DNA from: Rhodanobacter sp. DHG33
Lineage (GTDB): Bacteria; Pseudomonadota; Gammaproteobacteria; Xanthomonadales; Rhodanobacteraceae
Direction of reading: 5' to 3'
DNA: 64,000 bases
Assembly: GCF_014843005.1 (NCBI RefSeq)
Contig: NZ_JACYXM010000002.1
Location: 310,001-374,000 of the forward strand
Every line of letters begins with the position of its first letter. Positions within the stretch are counted from its first letter, which is position 1. The translations under genes and the position numbers were made by a program. Positions 1 to 9,029 of this stretch are shown here, piece by piece. The notes under the pieces were generated by a model, which saw nothing but the letters and a program-made list of their open reading frames with translations, was not told where the DNA came from and made no database searches.

Positions 1-77
1 TGATCTTCAAGGCCAATGCCTCCAGCGATACGCGTGGCGGCGCCGGGGTGGGCGTGGGCGCGGCGGTGGTCTGGTAA
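1..77 (+). CDS. C-terminal end of a probable YadA-like trimeric autotransporter (partial)
   Basis: Only the last 24 codons are visible, read in the frame that ends at TAA 75-77. They finish in a Gly/Val-rich strand (GAGVGVGAAVVW) closing on an aromatic residue. YadA-type membrane anchors typically end in an FKA...GVGVG...W pattern, and the preceding IFKANASSD fits it. If correct, this is the last beta strand of a trimeric outer-membrane adhesin. The call rests on one short segment; another outer-membrane barrel ending is possible. Confidence 0.45.
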   Translation, partial: IFKANASSDTRGGAGVGVGAAVVW

Positions 78-181
78 GGGCGAGGTAAGGACATCCGGAC
101 GCGGTCGCGCCCGGATGCGGGGAACAGGAACAGCTATGCCCCGGCGCAACGCGCGGGGCACGCAACAGAAAGGGTGGCAAC

Positions 182-1051
182 ATGAAAGCGACATTCAGCA
201 AATCGACCGCGGCGACGTGCCTGCTGATGGTCTTCATGGTTCTGGCGGTCTTGATGGTGCTGTTGGTGCTGTCGGGCTGCGGCAATGTGAGTCATCGGGT
301 AGCCAACGACGGCAAGAGCGCCGGTGAGCTGGTGTGGCCAGAGCCCGGCGACACCACGCCGATCCACGCCAACGGCACCTGGCCCACGCTGGACAGCCTG
401 CGCCAGGTGCATGCCGGCGAGAGCAAGAACCAGATCGCCGCGCTGATCGGCTTCCCGCACTTCAGCGAAGGCGTGGTGGCCGTGCGCGAGTGGAACTACC
501 TGTTCCACTTCCGCACCGCGGATCACCCCGACACGGTATGTCAGTACAAGGTGCTGTTCGACGACGCCAAGCTGGCGCAGAGCTTTTACTGGAAGCCTGC
601 GTCGTGTGCCGAGATGCTGAAGGCGACGCCCGCAGCGCCCGTGGCTGCGGCGGCTGAGCAGCACTTCACCCTGTCCGCCGATGCGCTGTTTGCGTTCGAC
701 AAGTCGAGCCTGGAAGACATCAAGCCGGACGGTCGCACGCAGCTGGACAAGCTGGCCGCGCAGATCACGGGCGAAGGCCAGGAACTGGGCATGGTGCACG
801 TGATCGGCTACACCGACCGCCTGGGCAGCGACGACCACAACGACCGGCTGTCGCAGAAGCGTGCCTACACGGTGATGGAATACCTGATGCAGCACGGCGT
901 GCCGTCGCGCCTGATCGTGGCGGAAGGCCGCGGTTCGGTGGCTCCGGTGACCACCGACTGCAGCCAGGACGACCGCGCCGCCCTGATCGCCTGTCTGGCG
1001 CCGGATCGGCGCGTCGAGATCATCGTCATCGGGCGACACAGCGACAGCTGA
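182..1051 (+). CDS. OmpA-family outer-membrane lipoprotein with BamE/SmpA-like N-terminal domain
   Basis: The 289-residue product starts with a long hydrophobic signal ending in the lipobox LSGC (Cys33), so it should be lipidated. Residues about 75-125 ([20 protein letters not shown] then REWNYLF) resemble the SmpA/OmlA/BamE fold. Residues about 160-285 form an OmpA peptidoglycan-binding domain with FDKSSLEDI, a [20 protein letters not shown] stretch and the R-R-V-E ending. The likely role is tethering outer membrane to peptidoglycan. AGAAAGGGTGG lies just before ATG 182, and a small stem (137-160) precedes it. It follows the autotransporter tail and may assist it; that link is inference. Confidence 0.85.
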   Translation: MKATFSKSTAATCLLMVFMVLAVLMVLLVLSGCGNVSHRVANDGKSAGELVWPEPGDTTPIHANGTWPTLDSLRQVHAGESKNQIAALIGFPHFSEGVVAVREWNYLFHFRTADHPDTVCQYKVLFDDAKLAQSFYWKPASCAEMLKATPAAPVAAAAEQHFTLSADALFAFDKSSLEDIKPDGRTQLDKLAAQITGEGQELGMVHVIGYTDRLGSDDHNDRLSQKRAYTVMEYLMQHGVPSRLIVAEGRGSVAPVTTDCSQDDRAALIACLAPDRRVEIIVIGRHSDS

Positions 1052-1070
1052 TCGTCAGGCGCCTCGGAAA

Positions 1071-1107
1071 GCAAAAGGCCACGCGCTCGCGTGGCCTTTT
1101 GCTTTTT
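1071..1107. terminator. Bidirectional intrinsic terminator
   Basis: A 14-bp perfect stem (1071-1084 with 1089-1102) has a GCTC loop, an A-rich left edge and a T tract at 1103-1107. It sits between the convergent OmpA-like lipoprotein gene and ald, so it can end both transcripts. Confidence 0.9.
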
Positions 1108-1148
1108 GATGCCGCACGTCGCTGCATCGATGCAGCGGGATGCCGGCC

Positions 1149-2267
1149 TTACATGCCGATCGCGGTTTCCGCCTTCACGTACGGCAGGCCGTGCGCTTCG
1201 GCCACCGGCTCGCAAGTCAGCTTGCCTTCGCACACGTTGAGGCCGTTGCGCAGGTGCGCGTCCTGCGCCAGCGCCTTCTTCCAGCCGTTGTTGGCCAGCG
1301 AGAGCGCGAAGGGCAGAGTGACGTTGTTGAGCGCGAAGGTGGAGGTGCGCGCCACGGCGCCCGGCATGTTGGCCACGCAGTAGTGCACCACGCCGTCGAC
1401 CACGTAGGTCGGCTCGGCATGGGTGGTGGCGTGCGAGGTCTCGACGCAACCGCCCTGGTCGATGGCGACGTCCACGATCACCGAACCCGGCTTCATGGTC
1501 TTCAGCATGTCGCGGGTGACCAGCTTCGGCGCGGCGGCGCCGGGGATCAGCACGGTGCCGATCAGCAGGTCGGCGCGGCGCACCAGTTCCTCGATCGCGG
1601 CGCGGGTGGAGAACACGGTGGAGATCGCGGTGCCGAACTGCGCGGCGAGGCGCTTCAGCGCGTCGGCCGAACGGTCGACCACGGTGACCTTGGCGCCCAT
1701 GCCCACGGCGATGGTCGCCGCGTGGGTGCCGGACACGCCGCCGCCCAGGATCACCACTTCCGCCGCCGGCACGCCGGGCACGCCGCCCAGCAGCACGCCG
1801 CGGCCACCCTGCGCCTTCTCCAGCGAGTGCGCGCCCACCTGCGGTGCGAGACGGCCGGCCACTTCGGACATCGGCGTCAGCAGCGGCAGCGTGCCGTTCG
1901 CGGCGGTCACCGTTTCATAGGCGACGCAGATGGCGCCGGATTCGATCAGGTCCTTGGTCTGCTCCAGGTCGGGAGCGAGGTGCAGGTAGGTGAACAGGAT
2001 CTGGCCCTTGCGGAGCTTCTTGCGCTCCACCGATAGCGGCTCCTTCACCTTCACGATCATGTCGGCTTCGGCAAAGATCGGATCGGGGCCGTTCGCGATG
2101 GTCGCGCCTGCCGCGACGTAGTCGGCGTCGCTGATGCCGGCGCCCAGGCCGGCGCCGGTTTCCACCACCACCTGGTGGCCGTGATGCACTAGTTCCTGCA
2201 CGGACGAGGGGATGAGGCCCACGCGGTATTCGTGGTTCTTGATTTCTTTCGGCACACCGATGCGCAT
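1149..2267 (-). CDS. ald: Alanine dehydrogenase
   Basis: The enzyme catalyses the NAD-dependent reversible oxidative deamination of L-alanine to pyruvate and ammonia. The 372-residue product starts [10 protein letters not shown] and has the family's RVG near residue 15, the conserved TYLHLAPD segment holding the catalytic His, and the dinucleotide-binding [10 protein letters not shown] followed by VVDRS. Length matches the family (about 370). ATG at 2267 was chosen over a longer in-frame start because it matches family N-termini and is preceded by an AGAGAG Shine-Dalgarno. It is transcribed divergently from an Lrp/AsnC regulator, a common arrangement for ald. Confidence 0.96.
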   Translation of the reverse strand: MRIGVPKEIKNHEYRVGLIPSSVQELVHHGHQVVVETGAGLGAGISDADYVAAGATIANGPDPIFAEADMIVKVKEPLSVERKKLRKGQILFTYLHLAPDLEQTKDLIESGAICVAYETVTAANGTLPLLTPMSEVAGRLAPQVGAHSLEKAQGGRGVLLGGVPGVPAAEVVILGGGVSGTHAATIAVGMGAKVTVVDRSADALKRLAAQFGTAISTVFSTRAAIEELVRRADLLIGTVLIPGAAAPKLVTRDMLKTMKPGSVIVDVAIDQGGCVETSHATTHAEPTYVVDGVVHYCVANMPGAVARTSTFALNNVTLPFALSLANNGWKKALAQDAHLRNGLNVCEGKLTCEPVAEAHGLPYVKAETAIGM

Positions 2268-2394
2268 GGCGATGACTCTCTGATTTGGAGTGAAAGGCGG
2301 ATCGGCGTGCTGCCTGCCGATGGGCGGCAGTATGACGACTGTGTTACGCAATTACTCGCCAATTTCTGTGGTGTCACGGCCTTCATGTAGAATT

Positions 2395-2430
2395 TGTCAC
2401 GTGAAAAATCCCGATGGAATGAAATTTCAT
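2395..2430. promoter_or_regulatory. Two palindromes between ald and the Lrp-type gene (candidate operators)
   Basis: TTTGTCACGTGAAAAA is centred on CACGTG (2398-2403), and a perfect 12-bp palindrome ATGAAATTTCAT (2419-2430) overlaps the regulator's start codon. The centres lie 24 bp apart in an AT-rich patch. Lrp-family dimers bind such AT-rich dyads, so autoregulation and control of ald are plausible. The factor assignment is inference. Confidence 0.4.
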
Positions 2431-2902
2431 GCAGCATCTTGATCCCGCCCTCGACGAACGCGACCGCGCCATCCTCAAACTGCTGCAGCAGGACGGCCGG
2501 TTGACCAACCTGGAGCTGGCTCAGCAGATCAATCTTTCGCCCTCGGCCTGCCTGCGCCGGGTGAAGCTGTTGGAGGAACGCGGACTGATTTCGCGCTACG
2601 TGATGCTGCTGGACGAAAAGGCCGTGGGTTTGCCGGGCACGGCCTTCGTGCTGGTGACGCTGGACCAGCAGGGCCGCACCGCGCTCGATGCTTTCGAAGC
2701 GGCGATCCAGCGCCATCCGGAAGTGACCGAATGCTGCCTGCTCGCCGGTGCGGCGGATTACATGGTGCGCGTGGCCTACGCCGACTCCGCCGACTTCGAG
2801 CGCATCCACACCGACATCCTCACCCAGCTCCCCGGTGTGGTGCGCGTGCAATCCACGCTGGCCTTGCGCACGGTGAAGCGGACCACGGAGTTGCCGGTGT
2901 AA
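2429..2902 (+). CDS. Lrp/AsnC family transcriptional regulator
   Basis: The 157-residue protein has an N-terminal winged helix-turn-helix (about residues 8-60: LDERDRAILKLLQQDGRLTN then LAQQINLSPSACLRRVKLLE) and a C-terminal RAM ligand-sensing domain (about 70-150) with the VTECCLLAGAADYMVRV segment. Such proteins sense amino acids. It lies 161 bp from, and divergent to, alanine dehydrogenase, which suggests an alanine-responsive ald activator. Start at ATG 2429 directly precedes the family's short leader. The ligand itself cannot be read from sequence. Confidence 0.93.
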   Translation: MQHLDPALDERDRAILKLLQQDGRLTNLELAQQINLSPSACLRRVKLLEERGLISRYVMLLDEKAVGLPGTAFVLVTLDQQGRTALDAFEAAIQRHPEVTECCLLAGAADYMVRVAYADSADFERIHTDILTQLPGVVRVQSTLALRTVKRTTELPV

Positions 2903-2918
2903 TTCGCCGGATGCGGGC

Positions 2919-2950
2919 TTGACTCTGGACCTAGATCAAAGGTCTAGACT
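2919..2950 (+). promoter_or_regulatory. MerR-type promoter of the copper regulator operon
   Basis: A -35 TTGACT (2919-2924) and a -10 region around TAGACT (2945-2950) are separated by an overlong spacer of about 19-20 bp. The spacer carries a dyad GACC-N9-GGTC (2928-2944). Overlong spacers with a central dyad are the hallmark of MerR-family targets, where the bound activator untwists the DNA. It lies immediately before the MerR-type gene, implying autoregulation. Confidence 0.75.
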
Positions 2951-2956
2951 TTGCCC

Positions 2957-3382
2957 ATGAACACGCAAACAGCCCAATTCACCATCGGTGCCGTCGCCAA
3001 GCGCGCCGGCGTGGCCATCGACACGATCCGTTATTACGAGCGCGAGGGCCTGCTCCCCGAGCCGCTGCGGCGAGCTTCCGGGTATCGCAGCTACGGCGAA
3101 GGGACCATCGCGCAGTTGCGCTTCATCCGTCGCGCCAAGGATCTGGGTTTCACGCTGGAGGAAATCCGCGAGCTGCTGGCGTTGTCGGCGGATCGCCAGC
3201 ACGGCGTGAAAGCGGTAAAGCAACGCGCCAAGCAGCGCCTGCAGGCGATCGAACAACGCATCGCCGAATTGCAGCGCGTGCGCGACGGACTGGCGCAACT
3301 GGTGACCTCGTGCCCCGGCCACGGCAAACCGGAGCAGTGCCCGATCCTGCGGGCCCTGGCCGATGTGGAGCTGGACGCATGA
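2957..3382 (+). CDS. MerR-family heavy-metal (probably copper) responsive regulator
   Basis: The product is about 141 residues. An N-terminal MerR winged helix ([20 protein letters not shown]) is followed by a dimerisation helix and a C-terminal metal loop [14 protein letters not shown] with two cysteines eight residues apart. There is no cysteine at the position that in ZntR-like sensors marks divalent metals, which agrees with a monovalent-copper CueR-like sensor. ATG 2957 is preferred over TTG 2951, which would add only two residues. The stop overlaps the ATPase start (ATGA), so both are one operon. Confidence 0.88.
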   Translation: MNTQTAQFTIGAVAKRAGVAIDTIRYYEREGLLPEPLRRASGYRSYGEGTIAQLRFIRRAKDLGFTLEEIRELLALSADRQHGVKAVKQRAKQRLQAIEQRIAELQRVRDGLAQLVTSCPGHGKPEQCPILRALADVELDA

Positions 3383-6036
3383 GCGGGCAGGGTGGCTGCT
3401 GCGCATCGGAGAGCGGCGCGAAGACTGCGGCGCACGATCCGGTGTGCGGGATGATGGTCGACCCGGCCACGTCGAAGCATCGCAGCACGCATGCGGGCGG
3501 CGAGGTGCATTTCTGCTGTGCAGGCTGCAAGGCGAAGTTCGATGCGGAGCCGGCGAAGTATCTGGATGGTGGGCGGGCGGCTGGCGACTGTTGTGCGCCG
3601 AAGGCGATGCCATTGGCGCTGCATGTTCAGGCACCGGCGCATGCGCGCCACGACCATGCGTCCCACCATCGGCAAAGCCATGCCAGTGGAGAATGTTCGA
3701 CGGCCGGCGGTCAGAGTCATGGTGACCATGGGGAGCATGACCGTGCGTCTTCGGCCAAGGACCCGGTCTGCGGCATGACGGTGGATCCGCAAACCACGGC
3801 ACACCACGCTGCCTATGCAGGCCACGACTACCACTTCTGTTCCGCGCGCTGCCGCGAGAAGTTCGCAGCCGATCCCGTGGCGTATCTCGGCGAGCGCAAG
3901 CCCGCATCCGTTGCGCCGGTCGGCGCGATCTACACCTGCCCGATGCACCCCGAAGTCCAGCAACAGGGCCCCGGCGACTGCCCCAAGTGCGGCATGGCGC
4001 TGGAACCGATGATGCCTACGCTGGACGAGGACGATGGCGGCGAGTTGCGTGCGATGACGCGCCGCTTCTGGGTGCTGCTTGCGCTCACTCTGCCGGTGTT
4101 CCTGCTGGCGATGGGGCCGCACCTCTCCGGCTGGCATGTGCCGCCGCCCTGGGACAGCGCCGTGGGTTGGATCGAGGCCCTGCTTGCCACGGCAGTGGTG
4201 CTGTGGGGCGGGGCGCCGTTCTTCGCGCGCGGCTGGCGTTCGCTCAGGCCATGGTCGCCCAACATGTACACGCTGATCGCGCTGGGCACCGGCGTGGCAT
4301 GGGCGTACAGCGCGGTGGCGTTTCTCGCGCCGGACCTGTTCCCCTCAGGCTTCCGCGACATGCATGGCCGCGTGGGCGTGTATTTCGAGTCGGCAGCCGT
4401 GATCGTCACCCTGGTGACGCTGGGCGATTTCCTCGAGCTGCGTGCGCGCCGCCGCACCGGCTCGGCACTGAAGGCCTTGCTCGGACTGGCGCCCAGGACG
4501 GCGCGTCGCCTGGCTGACGGCGGCGAATCCGATGTGCCGCTGGACGAGGTGCGCGTGGACGACGTGCTGCGCGTGCGTCCCGGCGAGAAAGTCCCGGTGG
4601 ATGGTGAAGTGGTGGAGGGCGAGAGCTACGTCGACGAGTCGATGCTCACCGGCGAACCCATGCCGGTGGCGAAAGGAAAGGGCGATGCGCTGGCGGCCGG
4701 CACCTTGAACCGCGACGGCGCGCTGCTGATGCGCGCGAAAAGAGTGGGCGGCGAAACCCTGCTGGCGCAGATCGTCGGCCTCGTCGCGCAGGCGCAGCGC
4801 AGCAAGGCTCCGTTGCAGCGCGTGGCCGACAAGGTGGCCGCGTGGTTCGTGCCGGCGGTGGTGGCGGTGGCTGTGCTGGCGTTCGTGGCATGGGCGGCGT
4901 TCGGTCCGTCGCCGCAACTCGCGCATGCGCTGATCGCGGCCGTGTCGGTGCTGATCATCGCCTGCCCCTGCGCGCTGGGCCTGGCCACGCCGATCTCCAT
5001 CATGGTGGCCAGTGGCCGCGGCGCGCAGCATGGCGTGCTGTTCAAGGACGCCGCGGCGATCGAGGCGCTGCAAGGCATCGATACGCTGGCGCTGGACAAG
5101 ACCGGCACGCTCACCGAAGGCCGGCCGGTGCTCACCGAACTGCTGGCGCTGGATGGCCGGTCGCGGGAACACCTGCTGGCGCTGGCCGCTGCGCTGGAGC
5201 GCCCCAGCGAACACCCGTTGGCGCATGCCATCGTGAGTGCGGCCGACGAGGAAGGCGTGCCGTCGCTCACGGCCAGCGGATTCCGCGCGCTGCCCGGGCG
5301 TGGCGTGGTCGCCACGGTGGAAAACATGCGCGCGGCGCTGGGCAATGCAAAGCTGCTGGATGAGCTCGGCATCGCTCATGATGCGGCGGCGGACAGGCAC
5401 CTGGGCGCGATGCGCGAGCGGGGCGCCACGGTGATGTATCTCGCCATCGATGGCAGGCTGGCCGCGCTGTTCGCGGTGGCCGACCGCATCAAGCCCGGTG
5501 CGGCACAAGCCGTGGCGGAGCTCAAGGCAGCGGGCATGCGCATCGTCATGCTCACGGGCGACAACGCCACCACCGCGCGGGCAGTGGCGAACGAACTGGC
5601 CATCGCCGAGGTGCAGGCGGACGTCACGCCCATGGACAAGGCCGCAGCGGTGAACGCCCTGCGCGCGCAAGGGCGCAAAGTGGCGATGGCCGGCGACGGC
5701 GTGAACGACGCGCCCGCGTTGGCCGCCGCCGACGTGGGCATCGCCATGGGCAACGGCAGCGATGTGGCGATGCAGAGCGCGCAGGTGACCCTGGTGAAGG
5801 GCGACCTGGCCGCGATCCTGCGTGCCCGCAGGCTGTCGCTTGCCACCGTGTACAACATCCGTCAGAACTTGTTCTTCGCCTTCGTCTACAACGGCATCGG
5901 CGTGCCGTTGGCGGCGGGTGTGCTGTATCCCGTGTTCGGCGTCACGCTGTCGCCGATGATTGCGGCGCTGGCGATGAGCCTCAGTTCGGTGTCGGTGGTC
6001 AGCAACGCCTTGCGGTTGCGTCGCGCGGCGCTGTGA
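3379..6036 (+). CDS. copA: Copper-exporting P1B-type ATPase with two YHS domains
   Basis: The inner-membrane ATPase (885 residues) should pump Cu(I) out of the cytoplasm. N-terminal metal-handling modules are YHS domain 1 (about 19-62, DPVCGMMVD), a His-rich linker (about 81-125), YHS domain 2 (about 127-171, DPVCGMTVD) and a heavy-metal-binding YTCPMHPEV...[10 protein letters not shown] segment (about 184-212). The core has LTGEP, the transport motif CPCALG (Cys529, Cys531), the phosphorylation motif DKTGT (Asp573), SEHPLAHAI and [10 protein letters not shown]. The closing MAL[13 protein letters not shown] region fits Cu(I) pumps. Start ATG 3379 overlaps the regulator stop. Silver export is an alternative or additional role. 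Confidence 0.93.
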   Translation: MSGQGGCCASESGAKTAAHDPVCGMMVDPATSKHRSTHAGGEVHFCCAGCKAKFDAEPAKYLDGGRAAGDCCAPKAMPLALHVQAPAHARHDHASHHRQSHASGECSTAGGQSHGDHGEHDRASSAKDPVCGMTVDPQTTAHHAAYAGHDYHFCSARCREKFAADPVAYLGERKPASVAPVGAIYTCPMHPEVQQQGPGDCPKCGMALEPMMPTLDEDDGGELRAMTRRFWVLLALTLPVFLLAMGPHLSGWHVPPPWDSAVGWIEALLATAVVLWGGAPFFARGWRSLRPWSPNMYTLIALGTGVAWAYSAVAFLAPDLFPSGFRDMHGRVGVYFESAAVIVTLVTLGDFLELRARRRTGSALKALLGLAPRTARRLADGGESDVPLDEVRVDDVLRVRPGEKVPVDGEVVEGESYVDESMLTGEPMPVAKGKGDALAAGTLNRDGALLMRAKRVGGETLLAQIVGLVAQAQRSKAPLQRVADKVAAWFVPAVVAVAVLAFVAWAAFGPSPQLAHALIAAVSVLIIACPCALGLATPISIMVASGRGAQHGVLFKDAAAIEALQGIDTLALDKTGTLTEGRPVLTELLALDGRSREHLLALAAALERPSEHPLAHAIVSAADEEGVPSLTASGFRALPGRGVVATVENMRAALGNAKLLDELGIAHDAAADRHLGAMRERGATVMYLAIDGRLAALFAVADRIKPGAAQAVAELKAAGMRIVMLTGDNATTARAVANELAIAEVQADVTPMDKAAAVNALRAQGRKVAMAGDGVNDAPALAAADVGIAMGNGSDVAMQSAQVTLVKGDLAAILRARRLSLATVYNIRQNLFFAFVYNGIGVPLAAGVLYPVFGVTLSPMIAALAMSLSSVSVVSNALRLRRAAL

Positions 6037-6136
6037 CGGTTGTCACCAGCGATGCTTGACGGGCGCCCCTGCCACGCCGCCGACCAACCGAGGAGCATTT
6101 CCCTCGCACCCAATCACGGGTCGAAGGAGATGCCAC

Positions 6137-6268
6137 ATGTACACGATTCCCCTGATTCGCAACACCATGGATCGCGTTGCGCCGCTGTTGCTGGCGCTGT
6201 TTTCCAGCGCGCTCATCGCGTCCGTTCTCGTCTGGTCGCTGTGCGGACTCATCCATCCGCTGGTCTGA
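6137..6268 (+). CDS. Small hypothetical single-pass membrane protein
   Basis: This 43-residue ORF begins MYTIPLIRNTMDRVAPL and carries one hydrophobic helix (about residues 15-40, LLLALFSSALIASVLVWSLC). GGAGA lies six bases before ATG 6137, a good Shine-Dalgarno. It starts 100 bp after the copper ATPase on the same strand, so it could belong to the metal operon. No family is recognised. Supported by the ribosome site and membrane segment only. Confidence 0.5.
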   Translation: MYTIPLIRNTMDRVAPLLLALFSSALIASVLVWSLCGLIHPLV

Positions 6269-6380
6269 GGTAGTGTTCTGGACCTCGCCGTGCATGTGCA
6301 TGGCTTCGCATCGCATCCATATTCCTCCCTGCGGGCCGAGAGCGCGGCTCCATGGTGCGGAGATATCGAACAGACTCTAA

Positions 6381-6410
6381 GCTTCGCGCACTCTCTTAAG
6401 TGTGCGAAGC
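6381..6410 (+). other. Hairpin immediately upstream of folC
   Basis: An 11-bp stem with one mismatch (6381-6391 with 6400-6410; GCTTCGCGCAC against GTGTGCGAAGC) ends five bases before the folC ATG. Folding of the mRNA would cover the ribosome binding region. No T tract follows, so it is not a terminator. Confidence 0.5.
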
Positions 6411-6415
6411 CGAGC

Positions 6416-7696
6416 ATGTCCCGCTCCCTTGCCGAATGGCTGACCTATCAGGAACACGTCAACCCGCGCAGCATCGAGCTGGGCCTGGAACGCGTGCGCA
6501 GCGTGTGGCAGCGGATGGGCGCACCGGCGCCGGCGCGTCGCGTCGTCACCGTGGGCGGCACCAACGGCAAGGGTTCCACCGTGGCATTGCTGGAAGCGAT
6601 GGCGCAGGGGGCTGGCCTGCGCACGGGGGCCTTCACCTCGCCGCACCTGCTGGCCTACAACGAGCGCGTGCGCATCGACGGCGTGGACGTGGACGATGCC
6701 ACCCTGGTCGCCAGCTTCGAACGCATCGAAGCGGCGCGCGACAATATCCCACTTACCTATTTCGAATACGGCACGCTGGCGGCGCTGGATATTTTCGCCC
6801 GCGCGCAGCTCGACCTGGCGATACTCGAAGTCGGCCTCGGCGGCCGGCTGGATGCGGTGAACATCGTCGATGCCGACGTGGCGGTGGTCACCACGGTGGA
6901 TCTCGACCACATGGACTGGCTGGGCGCGGACCGCGACAGCATCGGCCGCGAAAAAGCCGGCATCGCCCGCGCCGGGCGGCCGCTGATCGTGGGCGATGCC
7001 GACCCGCCGCAGGGCCTGCTCGATGCGCTTGCCATCATCGGCGCAAAGATCGAACGCGCCAATGTGGATTTCAGCGCGGAGCGGCATGCCGATGGCTGGC
7101 GTTGGCGGCATCGCGACGGCACGGCGATGGAATTGCCGTTGCTCGTGCTGGCTGCGCCGGTGCAGCTCGCGAACGCCTCCGCTGCGATTGCCGCGCTGCG
7201 TGCGCTGGCCCCGGCCGGCCTTGGACTGGCGTCGCAGGCCATCTATGCGGCGGCCTGCCATGGCCTGCGCCATGCCAAGGTGGCCGCACGCCTGCAACTG
7301 CTGGGTGGCGATCCGCCGCTGATCGTGGACGTGGGCCACAACCCGCAAGCCGCGCGCGCGCTGGCCGCCTGGCTGGATGCGCAACCGCCCATGCGCACCC
7401 ATGCGGTGTATGGCGCGCTGGCCGACAAGGATGTGGCCGGGGTGATCGTCGCGCTGGGCACGCGCATCACTCGCTGGCACCTCGCCGGGCTGGATGGCGC
7501 CACTGCACGCGGGCTGCCGGTGGATGCACTGGCGGGCGTTCTGCAACAGACGCTGCCGGACGCCGATTTCGATCGGCACGCCGATGTGGCTGCGGCGCTG
7601 GCGGCTGCGCGCGCCTCTGCTGTGCCGGGCGAGCGCATCCTCGCGTTCGGCTCGTTCTTCGTCGCCGCCGCGGCGATGGCGGAACGCGGTCCCTAG
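6416..7696 (+). CDS. folC: Bifunctional folylpolyglutamate synthase/dihydrofolate synthase
   Basis: FolC adds glutamate to dihydropteroate and extends the folate glutamate tail, using ATP. The 426-residue product shows the Mur-ligase-type P-loop GGTNGKGST (about residues 44-52), the folate-site segment TSPHLLAYNERVRI, LEVGLGGRLDAVN and the C-terminal HNPQAARAL. Start MSRSLAEWLTYQE at ATG 6416 matches family N-termini; an in-frame upstream ATG at 6290 would add an unrelated leader. It heads the conserved folC-SPOR-cvpA-purF order; accD, its usual upstream neighbour in E. coli, is not present. Confidence 0.95.
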   Translation: MSRSLAEWLTYQEHVNPRSIELGLERVRSVWQRMGAPAPARRVVTVGGTNGKGSTVALLEAMAQGAGLRTGAFTSPHLLAYNERVRIDGVDVDDATLVASFERIEAARDNIPLTYFEYGTLAALDIFARAQLDLAILEVGLGGRLDAVNIVDADVAVVTTVDLDHMDWLGADRDSIGREKAGIARAGRPLIVGDADPPQGLLDALAIIGAKIERANVDFSAERHADGWRWRHRDGTAMELPLLVLAAPVQLANASAAIAALRALAPAGLGLASQAIYAAACHGLRHAKVAARLQLLGGDPPLIVDVGHNPQAARALAAWLDAQPPMRTHAVYGALADKDVAGVIVALGTRITRWHLAGLDGATARGLPVDALAGVLQQTLPDADFDRHADVAAALAAARASAVPGERILAFGSFFVAAAAMAERGP

Positions 7697-7818
7697 CGCC
7701 GATTTCAGCGCAGCCTGCATCGGGCGTGGAATCGGCGAGGGGGTCTCGCAGCTGCTTGCACGAGCGCCCGTTCAGGGCGCGCTCGGCGTAGTGCAGGCGG
7801 TGCATGTGGCTGGGCAGG

Positions 7819-7824
7819 TATAAT
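7819..7824 (+). promoter_or_regulatory. Consensus -10 element before the SPOR-domain gene
   Basis: A perfect TATAAT lies 42 bases before the TTG start at 7866, within the 169-bp gap after folC. No good -35 sequence is seen 17 bp upstream, so it may be a weak or activator-dependent secondary promoter for the SPOR-cvpA-purF genes. Confidence 0.45.
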
Positions 7825-7865
7825 CGCCGGATTGCGGGCCGCGCCGGCCGTCTCGGAGCGAACTC

Positions 7866-9002
7866 TTGAAAACACGTCTGCTGGGTGCTGCGGTACTGAT
7901 AGCCCTGCTCGTCATCTTTGTACCGATGTTCTTCTCCAGCAATCCGTCGCCGGCAACGGCGGCTGGCGGCGATCAGTCGGTGAGCCTGGCGATTCCGCCC
8001 GCCCAGGACAACAACCTGCAGACGCGCACCATGAGCCTGACTCCGGGCGCACCGGCAGGCTCCGGCTCGGCGGTTGCGCCGGCTCGGGCTGCCAGCGCTC
8101 CCAGCGCAGCCGCCACGGCATCTACCCAGGCGCCGGCGTCGAGCGGTCAGCTTGCCGCGGTGAACATTCCGTCCAACCGGCCCAAGGACGTGGGCACCGA
8201 TGCCGCAGCTCCCAAGGCGCAGCAGAACGGCCCAACGATGGGTTCCGGTGCTTCGCCCGCGCAACCGGTGATCCCGTTGCAGGGCGGTTCGTCCGGCGTA
8301 TCCACGACGGCGGTAGCCGCCGGTGCGGTGGCCGCGGGTGCAGTCGCCGCTGCGGCGACCCATGGTTCGTCACAGCCCCAGGCGCCGGCGGCGACCATGC
8401 CGGCGGCCTCGCCAGCGGCAACCGCCGGTGCGACAGGCCGCTCGCTGTACGTACTCAACCTCAGCGCCTATGCGAACGCGAACAGCGTGGACCGGCTGGT
8501 GCGGCGCGTGCGCGGTTTCGGTTATCCGGTGCTTACGCGCGTCATCACCCAGGCCGGCAAGCAGCTCACTCTGGTGACCGCCGGGCCGTTCGACTCGCGC
8601 ACCAGCGCCGAGGCGGCGCGCCTGAAGATCACCCAGTCCATCCCCGGCGTGCCGGCGAAACTGGTGGAGGGGTTGGGCCATGCCGACTCCAACATCGCCT
8701 CGACGCCGGTGGCGACGGCGCCTGCGGCCGGTGCCCCCGCGCCGGCTGCCGCCGCTGCCCAGGGTGCCGGTGGCTGGTCCGTGCAATTGGCGGCGATGGG
8801 CAACCAGGGCGATGCCAATGCGTTGCGCGACAAGCTGCGCGCGGATGGCTTCGACGGCTATGTGGACACCGTGAACGCGAACGGCAAACAGCTGTGGCGC
8901 GTGCGCGCCGGCCCGCAGACGCAGCGTGCCGACGCCGAGCGCGTGCGCGACCAGATCAACGCAAAGTTCGGCATCAGCGGCAACGTGGTTCGCGTTCCCT
9001 GA
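7866..9002 (+). CDS. DedD-like cell-division protein with two SPOR domains
   Basis: This 378-residue protein has a short cytoplasmic start, one membrane helix (about residues 4-22), a long Ala/Pro/Ser-rich periplasmic linker, and two SPOR repeats: about 193-270 (SLYVLNLSAYANANSVDRLV) and about 300-376 (GWSVQLAAMGNQGDANALRD). SPOR domains bind denuded septal glycan, so it probably localises to the division site. Position between folC and cvpA is that of E. coli dedD, whose product has a single SPOR domain. The start is TTG 7866, supported by GGAG eight bases upstream and the membrane helix that begins at once. Confidence 0.88.
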   Translation: MKTRLLGAAVLIALLVIFVPMFFSSNPSPATAAGGDQSVSLAIPPAQDNNLQTRTMSLTPGAPAGSGSAVAPARAASAPSAAATASTQAPASSGQLAAVNIPSNRPKDVGTDAAAPKAQQNGPTMGSGASPAQPVIPLQGGSSGVSTTAVAAGAVAAGAVAAAATHGSSQPQAPAATMPAASPAATAGATGRSLYVLNLSAYANANSVDRLVRRVRGFGYPVLTRVITQAGKQLTLVTAGPFDSRTSAEAARLKITQSIPGVPAKLVEGLGHADSNIASTPVATAPAAGAPAPAAAAAQGAGGWSVQLAAMGNQGDANALRDKLRADGFDGYVDTVNANGKQLWRVRAGPQTQRADAERVRDQINAKFGISGNVVRVP

Positions 9003-9029
9003 GCCGCGCATTAGCCTGAGCCTGTCTGC

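Noticed and set aside
1140-2036. Plus-strand frame opposite ald
   Set aside because: His/Arg/Gly-rich antisense shadow of alanine dehydrogenase.
7764-7780. GCGCCC/GGGCGC hairpin after folC as terminator
   Set aside because: Short stem without a T tract; the gene order suggests readthrough into the SPOR gene.
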